DNA of 64,000 bases from Actinacidiphila acididurans (GCF_016918855.1 NZ_JADKYB010000003.1:372001-436000); one strand, 5' to 3'. Counted from the stretch's first letter, positions 25,040-33,411 are shown. Notes: generated by a model not told the origin, from the sequence alone. A program made the numbers and translations.

Positions 25040-27030
25040 TCCGCACCTCCCGCGGCCGTGATGCGCCAGACGGCGTGCCCGGCCGCGTCCCGCGGCTGCT
25101 GCACCACGGTGCCGCCCGCGCCGGGCGCGTCGAGCGTCTGCTGGGTGATGGCGTTCACGACCCGGTATCCGCCGGGCACCGGTTCGAGCTGCCACTTCTG
25201 GCTCTGCGCGGTGCCGCAGGTCTCGGCGCTCGCCGCGGCGCCGGCCTGCTCCACGACGTGCATGTTGTTCGTCCGGCCGCGGTCAACGTCGGCGCACAGC
25301 CCGCTGTCGGCCGCGACGACCTGGTAGTAGCCGTCGTCGGTCGGCCGCAGCCGCCAGTCGGTGCCGGCGCCGATGGTGAGCTCGGAGCCGGCCGACTGCG
25401 CCGCGGTCAGCTCTCCGGCGCCGGCCCGGATCCGGTACGTGCCGGCCGGCAGCGGCTGCACCCACTGCGGGCCGTAGCCCGGCGCGTGGCCGAGCGCGGC
25501 GGCAAGCGCGGTGAAGGACGCGTAGTCCGGCGCCGGCTTCGGGCTGCCCCACACGCCCTGCGCGAACGCCCGCAGCGAGGTGAACATCCCCTGCTGGGTC
25601 TGGTTCTCGGTCTCCTTGCCGTAGTTGTCCGGCCAGACGTTGTACTCGGCGCCGGTCAGCCGCCCGCCGGTGTCGGTCACCGTCCCGTCGGCGAAGTCCA
25701 GTGGCGTCCAGCCCGACTCGTAGAGCCGCTGGGCGGCGGGCTGGTAACTGCCGCGCACGTAGTACCAGGAGTCGGTGGCGTTCATCACCCGGTAGCCGCT
25801 GTCCAGCAGGTTCTGCGCGGTGACCTTCTCCGGCAGCCAGTGCTCGACCACGATGTCCTTGTTCAGCGGGATCGTGTTGGCCCCGGTCAGTCCGTCGTTC
25901 CAGATCCGCAGCGTGCGGCCCTTGGACCGTACGTAGGCGTCCACGCGGTTGACGAAGTCCACGTACGCGTCCTGCGCGGTGGCGTTCGGCCCGAACTTCT
26001 GCCGCGCGTAGGCCAGGAGCTGCGGGAAGTCGGAGTAGGCCGAGTTGACCATGTACTCGTCCGCGCCCATGTGGAAGTACGGGCCCGGGAAGACGCTCAG
26101 GTCGTTGTCGATCAGGTGCGTGTAGAAGGTGAAGGAGTCGGGGTTGGTGACGTCCAGGCGGGTCGGGTCCTTCACCCCGGAGGCATTGGTGAGCTGGAGG
26201 TCCGGGTACGCGGTGATGTACGGGTCCACGTGGCCGGGGGAGTTGATCTCCGGGATCACCGTGATGTGGTATCGGGCGGCCAGCGCGACCAGGGCGCGCA
26301 GCTCCGGCTTGGTGTAGTACGAGAAGGAGTTGACGCCCGGGTACGCGTCGTTGCGGACCTTCAGCTCCAGGTGGAGCGTGTTGAGCTTCAGGTACGCCAT
26401 GTCCTTGATCAGGCGGGCGAACCAGGCGTCGGTGTTGTACGTGTAGCAGGCGCACACGCCGACCGCGCGCTCGGCCGAGGACGGCACGTCGGTGGTGCTG
26501 CCGGCGGGCAACGCGGGGCCGGCCGCGAGCAGTTGCAGGACGGTGCGGGTGCCGTAGAAGACGCCGGCAGCGGTGCCGCCGGTGATCCGGGCCTCGTCGC
26601 CGACGTCGAGTGCGTAGCCCTCGGCGCCGAGAGCGGTGCGGTGCGGGTCGGTCCGCAGCACGATGTCGCCGGGGCGGGCGGGGCCGCCGACCACCGGGGT
26701 GTGCCAGCCGCGGGCCGCCAGCAGGTCGGCGGCCAGGGTACGGGCGGTGGCCGCGCTCGCCGCGTCGGTGTCGATCCGGGTGGCCGGGCCCGGGGTGAGA
26801 GATCCGGTGCCCGGCGACCAGGAGTCGAGCGCCGGGATCAGGGCGGGGGCGGCCGGCGCCGCGGTGGCGGCATCGGCGGCGGTCGTGGCCGGGTTCGCGG
26901 TGGCCGCGGCGGAGCCGGCGCCGGTGAGGGCGGCCGCGGTCAGTCCGGCGCTCAGCAGCAGGGCCGTGACGGTGGCGGCGGCGTGGCGTCTGCGGCGTGG
27001 CGCACGGGTGGCATCGCCTGTGGATGTCAT
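25036..27030 (-). CDS. secreted GH20 beta-hexosaminidase/lacto-N-biosidase-type enzyme
   Basis: 664 residues. Arg-rich signal peptide to about 45; GH20b-type N-terminal domain (about 65-190); catalytic barrel with YLKLNTLHLELK, IPEINSPGHVDPYI and YFHMGADEYM carrying the Asp-Glu catalytic pair (324-325); C-terminal ricin-type lectin domain (about 520-664, SQKWQLEPVPGGYRVVN). The HMGADEY form resembles lacto-N-biosidases more than ordinary chitobiases (HxGGDE). It would cleave GlcNAc- or lacto-N-biose-terminated glycans outside the cell. First gene of an operon with the fucosidase, which suggests joint attack on fucosylated host- or mucin-type glycans. Confidence 0.9.
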   Translation of the reverse strand: MTSTGDATRAPRRRRHAAATVTALLLSAGLTAAALTGAGSAAATANPATTAADAATAAPAAPALIPALDSWSPGTGSLTPGPATRIDTDAASAATARTLAADLLAARGWHTPVVGGPARPGDIVLRTDPHRTALGAEGYALDVGDEARITGGTAAGVFYGTRTVLQLLAAGPALPAGSTTDVPSSAERAVGVCACYTYNTDAWFARLIKDMAYLKLNTLHLELKVRNDAYPGVNSFSYYTKPELRALVALAARYHITVIPEINSPGHVDPYITAYPDLQLTNASGVKDPTRLDVTNPDSFTFYTHLIDNDLSVFPGPYFHMGADEYMVNSAYSDFPQLLAYARQKFGPNATAQDAYVDFVNRVDAYVRSKGRTLRIWNDGLTGANTIPLNKDIVVEHWLPEKVTAQNLLDSGYRVMNATDSWYYVRGSYQPAAQRLYESGWTPLDFADGTVTDTGGRLTGAEYNVWPDNYGKETENQTQQGMFTSLRAFAQGVWGSPKPAPDYASFTALAAALGHAPGYGPQWVQPLPAGTYRIRAGAGELTAAQSAGSELTIGAGTDWRLRPTDDGYYQVVAADSGLCADVDRGRTNNMHVVEQAGAAASAETCGTAQSQKWQLEPVPGGYRVVNAITQQTLDAPGAGGTVVQQPRDAAGHAVWRITAAGGAE

Positions 27031-27140
27031 GGGTTCGCGCTCCAGAGTCGAAGGGTCGTGGTGCCCGTCTCTTCAGCCGGCGCAGCGCTTCGGCGGTCGG
27101 GTTCCTGCTGGCTGGCGTCCGGCATGGGAGGTCCCCGTCT

Positions 27141-27158
27141 GAAGAAAAATTGTTCTTC
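27141..27158. promoter_or_regulatory. RpiR operator candidate, GH20 side
   Basis: GAAGAA-AAATTG-TTCTTC, a perfect 6-base dyad in an AT-rich patch 111 bases upstream of the GH20 start. Its half-site is the same as in the second dyad at 27248-27264. Confidence 0.65.
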
Positions 27159-27247
27159 GTCGACCCGGGACTTTGCCCGCTCGGGCTCGCTTCCGTCAAT
27201 GGTTACGGCGTGACGGGGATGGAGATTGACAGTCCGTGAGGAGGCAA

Positions 27248-27264
27248 TGAAGAATTATTCTTCA
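27248..27264. promoter_or_regulatory. RpiR operator candidate, rpiR side
   Basis: TGAAGAA-TTA-TTCTTCA, a perfect 7-base dyad 47 bases upstream of the rpiR-type gene. Sharing the GAAGAA half-site with 27141-27158, it suggests one regulator controlling both directions. Confidence 0.65.
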
Positions 27265-27310
27265 CTCGGTACTCGATGCACTCGATGCTGGATCAGAGAG
27301 GTGGCCGGCC

Positions 27311-28207
27311 ATGCGTTCTGCCGCAGACGTCGCCGACGACGGGGTCGTCGAGCGCATCCGCGGTCTGCTGCCCGCCCTGCCCGAGGCGCAGCGGGCGGCG
27401 GCCCGGCTCATCCTCGACGACCCCGCGGCCGTCGCCCGGATGACCATCCTGGACCTGGCCGACGCGTGCCGGATCTCCACCGGGAGCATCACCCGCTTCT
27501 GCCGCTCGCTGGGCCTTCCCGGCTACGCGGCCCTGCGCATCGCGCTGGCCTCCGACACCGGCCGCTCCGAACACGAGACGTGGCAGGCCAACATCGGCCG
27601 GCAGATCTCCGAGCACGACGAGATCGGCCGGGTCGCCGACGCGGTCTCCGCCGCCGTGCGCCAGGCCGTCGGCGAGACGCTGGCCCGGCTCGACCTGTCC
27701 GCCGTCGAGAACGCCGCCGCCGCCATCGCCGGGGCGCGCCGGGTGGAGATCTGCGGGGTGGGCGGCAGCGCCGGGATGGGCGCGGAGTTCCAGCAGCGGA
27801 TCTTCCGGATCGGGGTGCCGGCCTGGTCCTGGAGCGACACGCAGATCGCCCTCACCGGCGCCGCGCTGCTCGGCCCCACCGACGTGCTGGTCGCCCTGTC
27901 CCACAGCGGCCGCACCCGCGAGGTGACGGACCTCGCCGCGGAGGCCGCCTCCCGGGGCGCCACCACCGTGGCGATCACCAACGACCACGACTCCCCCCTG
28001 GCCCGCCGGGTCGACCTCGTCCTGGCCACCACCGCCCGCACCGACGGCCCCGGCCACCACACCATCCTCAGCCGCCACGCCCAGATGGCCGTCCTCGACC
28101 TCCTCTACATCGCCGTCGCCCAGCGCACCTACGACCAGACCACCGAGGCAATGGCCGCGACCACCGAGGCGGTCCGCCCCTACAAGCACGACCGTCCCGA
28201 CGACTGA
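27311..28207 (+). CDS. MurR/RpiR-family regulator with SIS domain
   Basis: 298 residues. N-terminal RpiR helix-turn-helix (MTILDLADACRISTGSITRFCRSLGLPGYAALRIALA, about 44-80) and a C-terminal SIS sugar-phosphate-binding domain (RRVEICGVGGSAGMGAEFQQR, VALSHSGRTREVTDLAAEA). GAGAGGTGG precedes the ATG. Divergent from the GH20-GH29 operon. It most likely represses those genes and responds to a phosphorylated amino sugar released from the glycans (for example GlcNAc-6-phosphate); the ligand is inferred from the neighbourhood. Confidence 0.92.
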   Translation: MRSAADVADDGVVERIRGLLPALPEAQRAAARLILDDPAAVARMTILDLADACRISTGSITRFCRSLGLPGYAALRIALASDTGRSEHETWQANIGRQISEHDEIGRVADAVSAAVRQAVGETLARLDLSAVENAAAAIAGARRVEICGVGGSAGMGAEFQQRIFRIGVPAWSWSDTQIALTGAALLGPTDVLVALSHSGRTREVTDLAAEAASRGATTVAITNDHDSPLARRVDLVLATTARTDGPGHHTILSRHAQMAVLDLLYIAVAQRTYDQTTEAMAATTEAVRPYKHDRPDD

Positions 28208-28218
28208 CTCCCGGTGTC

Positions 28219-28245
28219 GGTGGCCCGCCATAGGGTGCGGCCACC
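28219..28245 (+). terminator. hairpin after rpiR gene
   Basis: GGTGGCC/GGCCACC seven-base stem with a 13-base loop starting 12 bases after the stop; it also lies 18 bases before the next start codon, so it could equally affect translation there. Confidence 0.35.
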
Positions 28246-28263
28246 ATCGAAGAGGGAGTTGCA

Positions 28264-28845
28264 GTGGGGTTTTCCGGGGACGTCGTCTTCGGCCGCAGCG
28301 AGCGGCCGCTGACACAGGCGCCGTTCTTCGCCCGGGTCGGGGAGGCGGAGCTCAAGCTCGAGGAGTGGTGGCCGCGCCCCGGCGGGTGGCAGACGGTCTC
28401 TTTCGACTACGGCCTGTGGGAGCCCGCCGACCTGGACGACCTGGTCGCCTGGACCGGTGCCCCGGCCTGTTTCGCGTCCGTCCACGACAGCGACGTCGCC
28501 TGGGTGACCGGTCTCGGAACCGACGGCCGGCGCTGGGAGGTGTGCCTGCACCTGGATGTCGGTTCGGGGATGTGGGCCGAGGAGCCCGATGACCTCGAGG
28601 ACATGAGCGAATGGGTCACCACCCCCGAAAACGCCGAAGCCACCCGGCGCAAGCGCGCCGAACTGGACGCCCTCGTCCCCGGGGCCGCCCGGGAGGCGCT
28701 CCACTGGGCCGAGCGGGCAGGTGTGCCGAGCGGCGCCACTGCGGTCGCCATCGAGACGCTGATGCGGTCCCAGGAGGTCTTCGTGGAAGATCTGTTCGCC
28801 TCGCTGCTCGATCATCTGGGTTTCCCGGCGGCGGTGGAGTCGTAA
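28264..28845 (+). CDS. conserved hypothetical protein
   Basis: 193 residues, function not recognised. GTG start with GAGGGAG eight bases upstream. Predicted soluble, acidic alpha/beta protein; the first two thirds are rich in Trp (EEWWPRPGGWQT, YGLWEPADLDDLVAWTG, RRWEVCLHLDVGSGMWAEEP) and the last third is helical (ATRRKRAELDALVPGAAREALHWAERAGVP). No signal peptide or catalytic motif. Such proteins often act in immunity or ADP-ribosylation-type toxin pairs, but nothing here supports that. Confidence 0.75.
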   Translation: MGFSGDVVFGRSERPLTQAPFFARVGEAELKLEEWWPRPGGWQTVSFDYGLWEPADLDDLVAWTGAPACFASVHDSDVAWVTGLGTDGRRWEVCLHLDVGSGMWAEEPDDLEDMSEWVTTPENAEATRRKRAELDALVPGAAREALHWAERAGVPSGATAVAIETLMRSQEVFVEDLFASLLDHLGFPAAVES

Positions 28846-28957
28846 GCCGCTCCCGCCGAACGGCCGGTGACGCAGGCGCCTGCCGTCTCCGGCCGCGGCA
28901 CCCCCGTGGCGTGTTCCGCTTGCTATCCGGAGGGGGGTCCGGTTAACGTGCAGGGGA

Positions 28958-28977
28958 AAGCGGACCTCTCTCCGTTT
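28958..28977. promoter_or_regulatory. TetR-type operator candidate before SDR
   Basis: AAGCGGA-CCTCTC-TCCGTTT pairs in 6 of 7 positions. A second inverted repeat, CCGGA/TCCGG, lies at 28927-28942. No regulator gene is adjacent, so the controlling protein would be elsewhere. Confidence 0.4.
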
Positions 28978-29039
28978 AGGTGGGCTGAGGTTCGGCTACG
29001 TCGGCGGCCCCCGCGGGGGCATGGGATGCGGAGAACGAC

Positions 29040-29804
29040 ATGAGCGGACGACTGGACGGCACTGTGGCGCTGGTGACCGGGGCGAGCAGCGGGATCGGGG
29101 AGGCGACCGCGCGGGCGCTGGCCGGGCACGGCGCGGCCGTGGCGCTCGTGGCGCGGCGGCAGGACCGGCTGGAGAAGCTGGCCGACGGGATCAGAGGGGA
29201 GGGCGGCACCGCCCTGGTGGTGGCCGCCGACATCACCGACCGGGAGCAGGCCGCCGCGGCGGTGGAGCGCGCGGTGGCCGGACTCGGCCGGCTGGACACC
29301 GTGGTCAACAACGCCGGGCTGATGCTCATCGGGCCGGTCGCGGACGCCCCCGCGGGGGAGTGGGAGCGCATGATCGACGTGAACGTGCAGGGCCTGCTGC
29401 ACGTCACCCGCGCCGCCCTGCCCCACCTGCTGGCCGCCGCGGAGAACGGCCCCCGCCGGGTCGCCGACCTGGTCAACATCAGCTCCACCGCGGGCCGGGT
29501 GGCCCGCCCGGGCACCGCCGTCTACAACCTCACGAAATTCGGCGTCAACGCCTTCACCGAGGCGCTGCGCCAGGAAGTCATGACCAAGCGGGTACGCGTC
29601 AGCGTGGTCGAGCCGGGCACCGTGAACACGGAGTTGAGCTCCCACGTCCGCGAGGGCATCCGCGAGGCGATCCGCGGCCAGGTCGAGGGCATGGAGATGC
29701 TGCACCCGGAGGACATCGCCGACGCCGTGGCGTACATCGTCACCCGCGACCGCCGGGTGGCCGTCAACGAGATGCTCGTCCGCGCGGCCGAACAGACCTG
29801 GTGA
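29040..29804 (+). CDS. SDR-family oxidoreductase
   Basis: 254 residues, classical short-chain dehydrogenase. Cofactor motif TGASSGIG (about 13-20), NNAG, catalytic Ser in NISSTAGRVARPGTAVYNLTKFGVNAFTEALRQE with Tyr and Lys as YNLTK. The residue after the second strand (ARRQDRLEKL) is Arg-rich, favouring NADP(H). C-terminal LHPEDIADAVAYIVTRDRRVAVNEMLVRAAEQTW is typical of the YdfG/clavulanate-dehydrogenase-like branch. Substrate unknown. The start has only a weak ribosome site. Confidence 0.9.
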   Translation: MSGRLDGTVALVTGASSGIGEATARALAGHGAAVALVARRQDRLEKLADGIRGEGGTALVVAADITDREQAAAAVERAVAGLGRLDTVVNNAGLMLIGPVADAPAGEWERMIDVNVQGLLHVTRAALPHLLAAAENGPRRVADLVNISSTAGRVARPGTAVYNLTKFGVNAFTEALRQEVMTKRVRVSVVEPGTVNTELSSHVREGIREAIRGQVEGMEMLHPEDIADAVAYIVTRDRRVAVNEMLVRAAEQTW

Positions 29805-29832
29805 CGGACGCAGCCGAGTGGGCGGCGTACCG

Positions 29833-30009
29833 TCAGCGGGCCGGCCCCTTGTCCGCCCGCACCTCTTCCTCCTGCTCCTCGGCCTCGCCCTCCGCCTGGG
29901 ACGGCGTGGTCCGTTCGATCTGCGCGGCCTGTGCCGGCGACGGGCTCACGCGTTCGTCGTCCTCGCGGTCGCCTTCGGCCTGCGAGGGTGTGGGGTACGG
30001 AACTGTCAT
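29833..30009 (-). CDS. small acidic protein with repeated TPSQAEG motif
   Basis: 58 residues: the ATG has a strong GGAGGG Shine-Dalgarno sequence eight bases upstream, and codons have GC-rich third positions. The sequence MTVPYPTPSQAEGD continues acidic (REDDER), and TPSQAEG occurs twice, at residues 7-13 and 35-41, each followed by Glu/Asp-rich sequence. It is hydrophilic, lacks Cys and membrane segments, and is probably intrinsically disordered. Function unknown; it does not match a family I can name. Convergent with the SDR gene, with its stop 29 bases from the SDR stop. Easily missed because of its size. Confidence 0.7.
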   Translation of the reverse strand: MTVPYPTPSQAEGDREDDERVSPSPAQAAQIERTTPSQAEGEAEEQEEEVRADKGPAR

Positions 30010-30153
30010 GGCGGCCCTCCGATCCGTGTCCTTGGACCTTCCGTCCCTCGGCTCCCCGCCCCGGCGCGCCCGAAACGCAGCCGGCGGCCGCGCCCGTACC
30101 GCACACCCGCCCGTCCGGCCCGGCCGAAATCCGTGCGGCCGGACCGGACCCCG

Positions 30154-30459
30154 TCACGGCGCCGTCGGCACCGCCCGGGTCGGGCAGTAGGACGGGTTCG
30201 GGTCGTTGTACCAGGCGTCACCGCTGAAGGCGTTGTAGTGGCACGTCAGCTGCGGCAGCGACTCGTTGTAGTAGCAGAGCAGGTTCCCCTGGCCGTACGT
30301 CCAGGTGTAGAGGCCGTGCGCCCCGTCGTTCAGGAACGCCGGACACATGTAGGGCGTGGGCGGCGTGGTCGCCTCGGCCGGGGCGCCGACGGCGACGGTC
30401 GTGGCCACCGCGGCCAGGGCGGCGGTGGCGAAGGCGGCGGCGATGCGGGTGCGTATCAC
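30154..30459 (-). CDS. small secreted cysteine-containing protein
   Basis: 101 residues. GTG start with AAGGA upstream. A signal peptide (MIRTRIAAAFATAALAAVATTVAVGAPAEA) is followed by a mature part of about 70 residues with four cysteines (YMCPAF, LLCYYN, LTCHYN, SYCPTR) and many Tyr, Trp and Asn. Two disulfides are likely after export. It resembles the small stable secreted proteins common in streptomycetes; function unknown. Confidence 0.8.
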   Translation of the reverse strand: MIRTRIAAAFATAALAAVATTVAVGAPAEATTPPTPYMCPAFLNDGAHGLYTWTYGQGNLLCYYNESLPQLTCHYNAFSGDAWYNDPNPSYCPTRAVPTAP

Positions 30460-30889
30460 GGAACGTCCTTTCCGCTGAGCGGTACGGCACGGGGCGCGCG
30501 GCCCCTACCGGCCCGCAAATGATGAACGCGCAGACCGTAGCAACGGCACAGCTCTACGAAAACAGTCGACGCAACAACGAATATCGGCGACTTGCCCTCG
30601 TTTTCCCCGGGCTCCCGGCCGGAACTGCGTATTCCGCCCACAGCGACCGTTCCGGGTACGCCACGGCTACGCCACGTGCGGTGCCGCCCCGCTCCGCCGA
30701 TCCGCGGTGGGCCCGGCGGACGGATGCCGCACCCCCGGCCCGCGTCCGGCCGGTGCCCGCCTCAGCAGGGCCCCCGCCGGATCCCTCGCTGGCCCCGCAC
30801 GACCGCTCGCCGGAGCCCTGACCGCACCCCTCGCCGGCCCCAGCCACGCCCGTGGGGTGAACCGCCGCCCCCGGGGCACACGCACGACC
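30460..30889. other. 430-bp gap
   Basis: Contains the promoter region of the secreted protein and a less GC-rich stretch (30515-30600). No reading frame is convincing; nothing structural stands out. Confidence 0.4.
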
Positions 30890-31357
30890 ATGACGACTTA
30901 CGCGAGCAGCGGCCCGTCCCTCGGCCCCGGCGGCCCCGACGCCTATGCCCTCGCACGGCGCCGTACCGACGGCGCCGGCCAGACGGCGGCCCTGAAGGTG
31001 ATCGACCTCGACGTCGACCGCGTCGACCGCGCGCTGCGGGTGACCGTGCGCGGAGTCCTCGACTACGACACCGAGTACGCCTTCCTCGCCACGGTCGGCA
31101 CCTACCTGGACGCCCCCGCCGATCCGCCCGCCGATCTGCGGCTGGACTTCGCCGGGCTGACCGACTGCGACTCCTCCGCCCTCAACGCCCTGATCACCGT
31201 GCACCGCCGGACCACCGCGGCGGGCACCCGGTTCCACCTGGACCATCAGCCGTCCTTCCTGCGCCGTATGCTCGTGCTCACCGGCCTGGACCAGCACCTC
31301 ACCGGGACGCCCGAGCGGCCACGAAGCGGCCGGGGCGGTGACGACTTCATGTCATGA
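30890..31357 (+). CDS. STAS-domain anti-anti-sigma-like protein
   Basis: 155 residues. A 35-residue disordered N-terminus is followed by a STAS domain: RALRVTVRGVLDYDTEYAFLA, LRLDFAGLTDCDSSALNALITVHRRT. The serine in DCDSSALN is the usual phosphorylation position of RsbV/SpoIIAA-type anti-anti-sigma factors, which sequester anti-sigma kinases when unphosphorylated. The ATG at 30890 has only a weak ribosome site. The downstream MEDS-STAS and MEDS-HATPase genes suggest a partner-switching cascade. Confidence 0.85.
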   Translation: MTTYASSGPSLGPGGPDAYALARRRTDGAGQTAALKVIDLDVDRVDRALRVTVRGVLDYDTEYAFLATVGTYLDAPADPPADLRLDFAGLTDCDSSALNALITVHRRTTAAGTRFHLDHQPSFLRRMLVLTGLDQHLTGTPERPRSGRGGDDFMS

Positions 31358-31530
31358 ACCGGCCCGGCCGAAGACGGCCCGGTACGCACCGCCCGGCGGA
31401 ACGCCCGTGGCGGCGCGCCGACCCTCATTGGCACCCCGACCGCCGGGAATGGCAGACTGCCGACCAAGAACACGACGAACCCGACGAAGAACTCCGGGAA
31501 GAACACCCAGAACACGAAGCCGGCCAGGAG

Positions 31531-31556
31531 GGCGGAGCCGATGGACCGGCTCCGCC
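31531..31556 (+). terminator. hairpin between STAS and MEDS-STAS genes
   Basis: Perfect 10-base-pair stem with 6-base loop. It supports a separate downstream gene starting at 31588 rather than a fusion starting at the ATG that overlaps the STAS stop at 31354. Confidence 0.55.
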
Positions 31557-31587
31557 GTGGCGGGTCTGCCGAGCCGAGGAGGACCGC

Positions 31588-32403
31588 GTGAGGATCGCTC
31601 GCAGTGCGGCGAACCTCGCTCCGGCCGACGTAGGTGACCACGTGTGCTGGGTCGTGCCGCCGCAGGAGGACTTCCACCGCGCTGCCCGGGCCTACCTGTC
31701 CGACGGCGCCGAACTCGGCGACAAGATCATGGTGGTCGGCTCCCCGGCGTCCGTCTGGCATGAGTTCCAGGCCCCGGTCGGCCTGCTGGTCGACCCGTTC
31801 GCCGAGGGGCCGGGCCGCGGCTGGGACGCGGACGCCCTGGTCGCCCTGGTCCGGCAGGAGGCGGAGACGGCCGACCGGCAGGGCTTCCGGGCGCTGCGCG
31901 TGCTGGCCCAGATGGACCGGATCTGGGCCAGCGACATCAGCCCGCAGCAGGTCGCCGACCAGGAACTGCGACTGGACGCCCTGATCGGGGGCACCCAAGC
32001 CCTTGTGGTCTGCGCCTATCCGGGGCTCGGCTTCCTGCCGGGCATACTCAGCCAGGCGGCGAGCGTACATCCGCACTTCGCGGGTACCCGCACAGCGATG
32101 CCTCCTTTCCAGATGTTCAGCTCGGGGGAGGACTGCTGGAGTGTGGCCGGGGTGGTCGACGCCGACGGCGCAACAGCGTTCTTCACCGCGGTGACGGAAC
32201 TGCTGCCCGGCACAGTCGCCCTGCGGCTGCGCTGCGATGCCCTTGAACTGATGGACGTCGCGGGGATGCGCGCGCTGGCCCGGGCGGCCGGCACGTACCC
32301 CGGACGCAAGATCCTCGTCGAGAACGCGAACACGACCGTGCGCCGATGCTGGGAACTGCTCGGGTACGACGATCCGGGTGTACCGGTGGAGCTGGTGCCG
32401 TGA
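31588..32403 (+). CDS. MEDS-STAS fusion regulatory protein
   Basis: 271 residues. N-terminal MEDS (DcmR-type sensory) domain starting GDHVCWVVPPQEDFHRAARAYLSDGAELGDKIMVVG, then a C-terminal STAS domain (VALRLRCDALELMDVAGMRALARAA, KILVENANTTVRRCWELLG). GTG start with GAGGAGG six bases upstream. MEDS domains are thought to bind small organic ligands or haem-like cofactors; the STAS part would engage an anti-sigma kinase. The position where the STAS serine is expected reads MDVAG, lacking a Ser/Thr, so this STAS may not be switched by phosphorylation. Coupled by GTGA to the next gene. Confidence 0.85.
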   Translation: MRIARSAANLAPADVGDHVCWVVPPQEDFHRAARAYLSDGAELGDKIMVVGSPASVWHEFQAPVGLLVDPFAEGPGRGWDADALVALVRQEAETADRQGFRALRVLAQMDRIWASDISPQQVADQELRLDALIGGTQALVVCAYPGLGFLPGILSQAASVHPHFAGTRTAMPPFQMFSSGEDCWSVAGVVDADGATAFFTAVTELLPGTVALRLRCDALELMDVAGMRALARAAGTYPGRKILVENANTTVRRCWELLGYDDPGVPVELVP

Positions 32404-33365
32404 CGTCGCCCCCCGCGGCCATGACGGCCGGCGGCAATCGACCGCCGGCCTTCCGCCATGAGCTCTACCCGTACGAGGGCGATGCCGCCTTCGTGGCCGG
32501 CGCCGTGTCCTTCATCGAGGACGCGCTGTCCGGCGACGAGACAGTGCTGGTCGCGGTCGGCGAGGACAAGCAGGCCATGCTCCGCGACGAACTCGGCAAG
32601 AGCGGCGCCGACCGGCAGGTGTCGTTCGTCGACACCGGCGCCCTCGGCCGCAACCCCGGACGCCTCATCCCCGCCTGGCAGGACTGGATCGCGAAGAGCG
32701 TCGGCGACGGCCTGCCGGTGCGCGGCATCAGCGAGTCCCCCTGGCGGACCGCCAGCCCGGCCGAGCGCGGCGAGCTGCGCTATCACGAATGGCTGCTGAA
32801 CCTCGCCTTCTCCGCTTCGCCGGCCTGGTGGCTGCTGTGCCCGTACGACACCACCACCGTCGAGCCGGCCGCGCTGGACTCGGCCCGCCTGTGCCACCCC
32901 TTCCAGCTCGCCGACGGCCGCCACGGCGACAACCCCGTTTTCCGGCAGGGCCCCTTCGCCTTCGACGACCTCGGTGCCGCCTGCGACCCGGGCGAGACCC
33001 TGGAGTACGGACCGGGCGCACTCGCCGCCGTACGCGACAAGGTCGCCGTCTGTGCCACCGGGCACGGTCTGCAGGGCGCCCGGCTGCGCGAACTGCTGGT
33101 CGCCGCCACCGAGGTGGCCAGCAACAGCATCCGGCACGGCGGCGGCTCGGGCACCCTGCGCACCTGGGTCGCCGACGGCGTGCTGATCTGCGAGTTCCAC
33201 GACGCGGGCCACATCGAGGACCCCCTCGCCGGCCGCTTCCGCCCGGCCGTCCGCCAGATCGGCGGCCGCGGCCTGTGGCTGGTCCACCAGCTCTGCGACC
33301 TGGTCCAGATCCGCTCCACCCCCGAGCACGGCACCACGATCCGGCTGAGCACCGTACTGGACTGA
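32400..33365 (+). CDS. MEDS-HATPase (RsbA/anti-sigma kinase-like) protein
   Basis: 321 residues. N-terminal MEDS domain (FRHELYPYEGDAAFVAGAVSFIEDALSGDETVLVAVGEDK) and C-terminal histidine-kinase-type ATPase of the RsbW/anti-sigma group (LRELLVAATEVASNSIRHGGG, CEFHDAGHIEDPLAGRFRP, GGRGLWLVHQLCDLVQIRSTPEHGTTIRL). The N box ATEVASNSIRHG is intact. GTG start inside GTGA, overlapping the MEDS-STAS stop. Together the two would form sensor-switch partners controlling an unlinked sigma factor; no sigma gene is in the window. Confidence 0.88.
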   Translation: MTSPPAAMTAGGNRPPAFRHELYPYEGDAAFVAGAVSFIEDALSGDETVLVAVGEDKQAMLRDELGKSGADRQVSFVDTGALGRNPGRLIPAWQDWIAKSVGDGLPVRGISESPWRTASPAERGELRYHEWLLNLAFSASPAWWLLCPYDTTTVEPAALDSARLCHPFQLADGRHGDNPVFRQGPFAFDDLGAACDPGETLEYGPGALAAVRDKVAVCATGHGLQGARLRELLVAATEVASNSIRHGGGSGTLRTWVADGVLICEFHDAGHIEDPLAGRFRPAVRQIGGRGLWLVHQLCDLVQIRSTPEHGTTIRLSTVLD

Positions 33366-33387
33366 CCCACTGAGCCGTGCGGCCCCC

Positions 33388-33411
33388 GGGCCGGCAGCGC
33401 GGATCCGGCCC
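33388..33411. terminator. hairpin between convergent genes
   Basis: GGGCCGG/CCGGCCC seven-base stem with a 10-base loop between the stops of the MEDS-HATPase and acetyltransferase genes. Confidence 0.45.

Noticed and set aside
31246..31560. Hydrophobic frame on the minus strand overlapping the STAS gene
   Set aside because: It is an artefact of the complement of Lys/Asn codons and has no start signal; the plus strand explains the sequence.
31354..31587. An N-terminal 78-residue extension of the MEDS-STAS protein starting in an ATGA overlap
   Set aside because: It reads as low-complexity charged sequence, contains a hairpin, and the GTG at 31588 has a perfect ribosome site where the MEDS domain begins.
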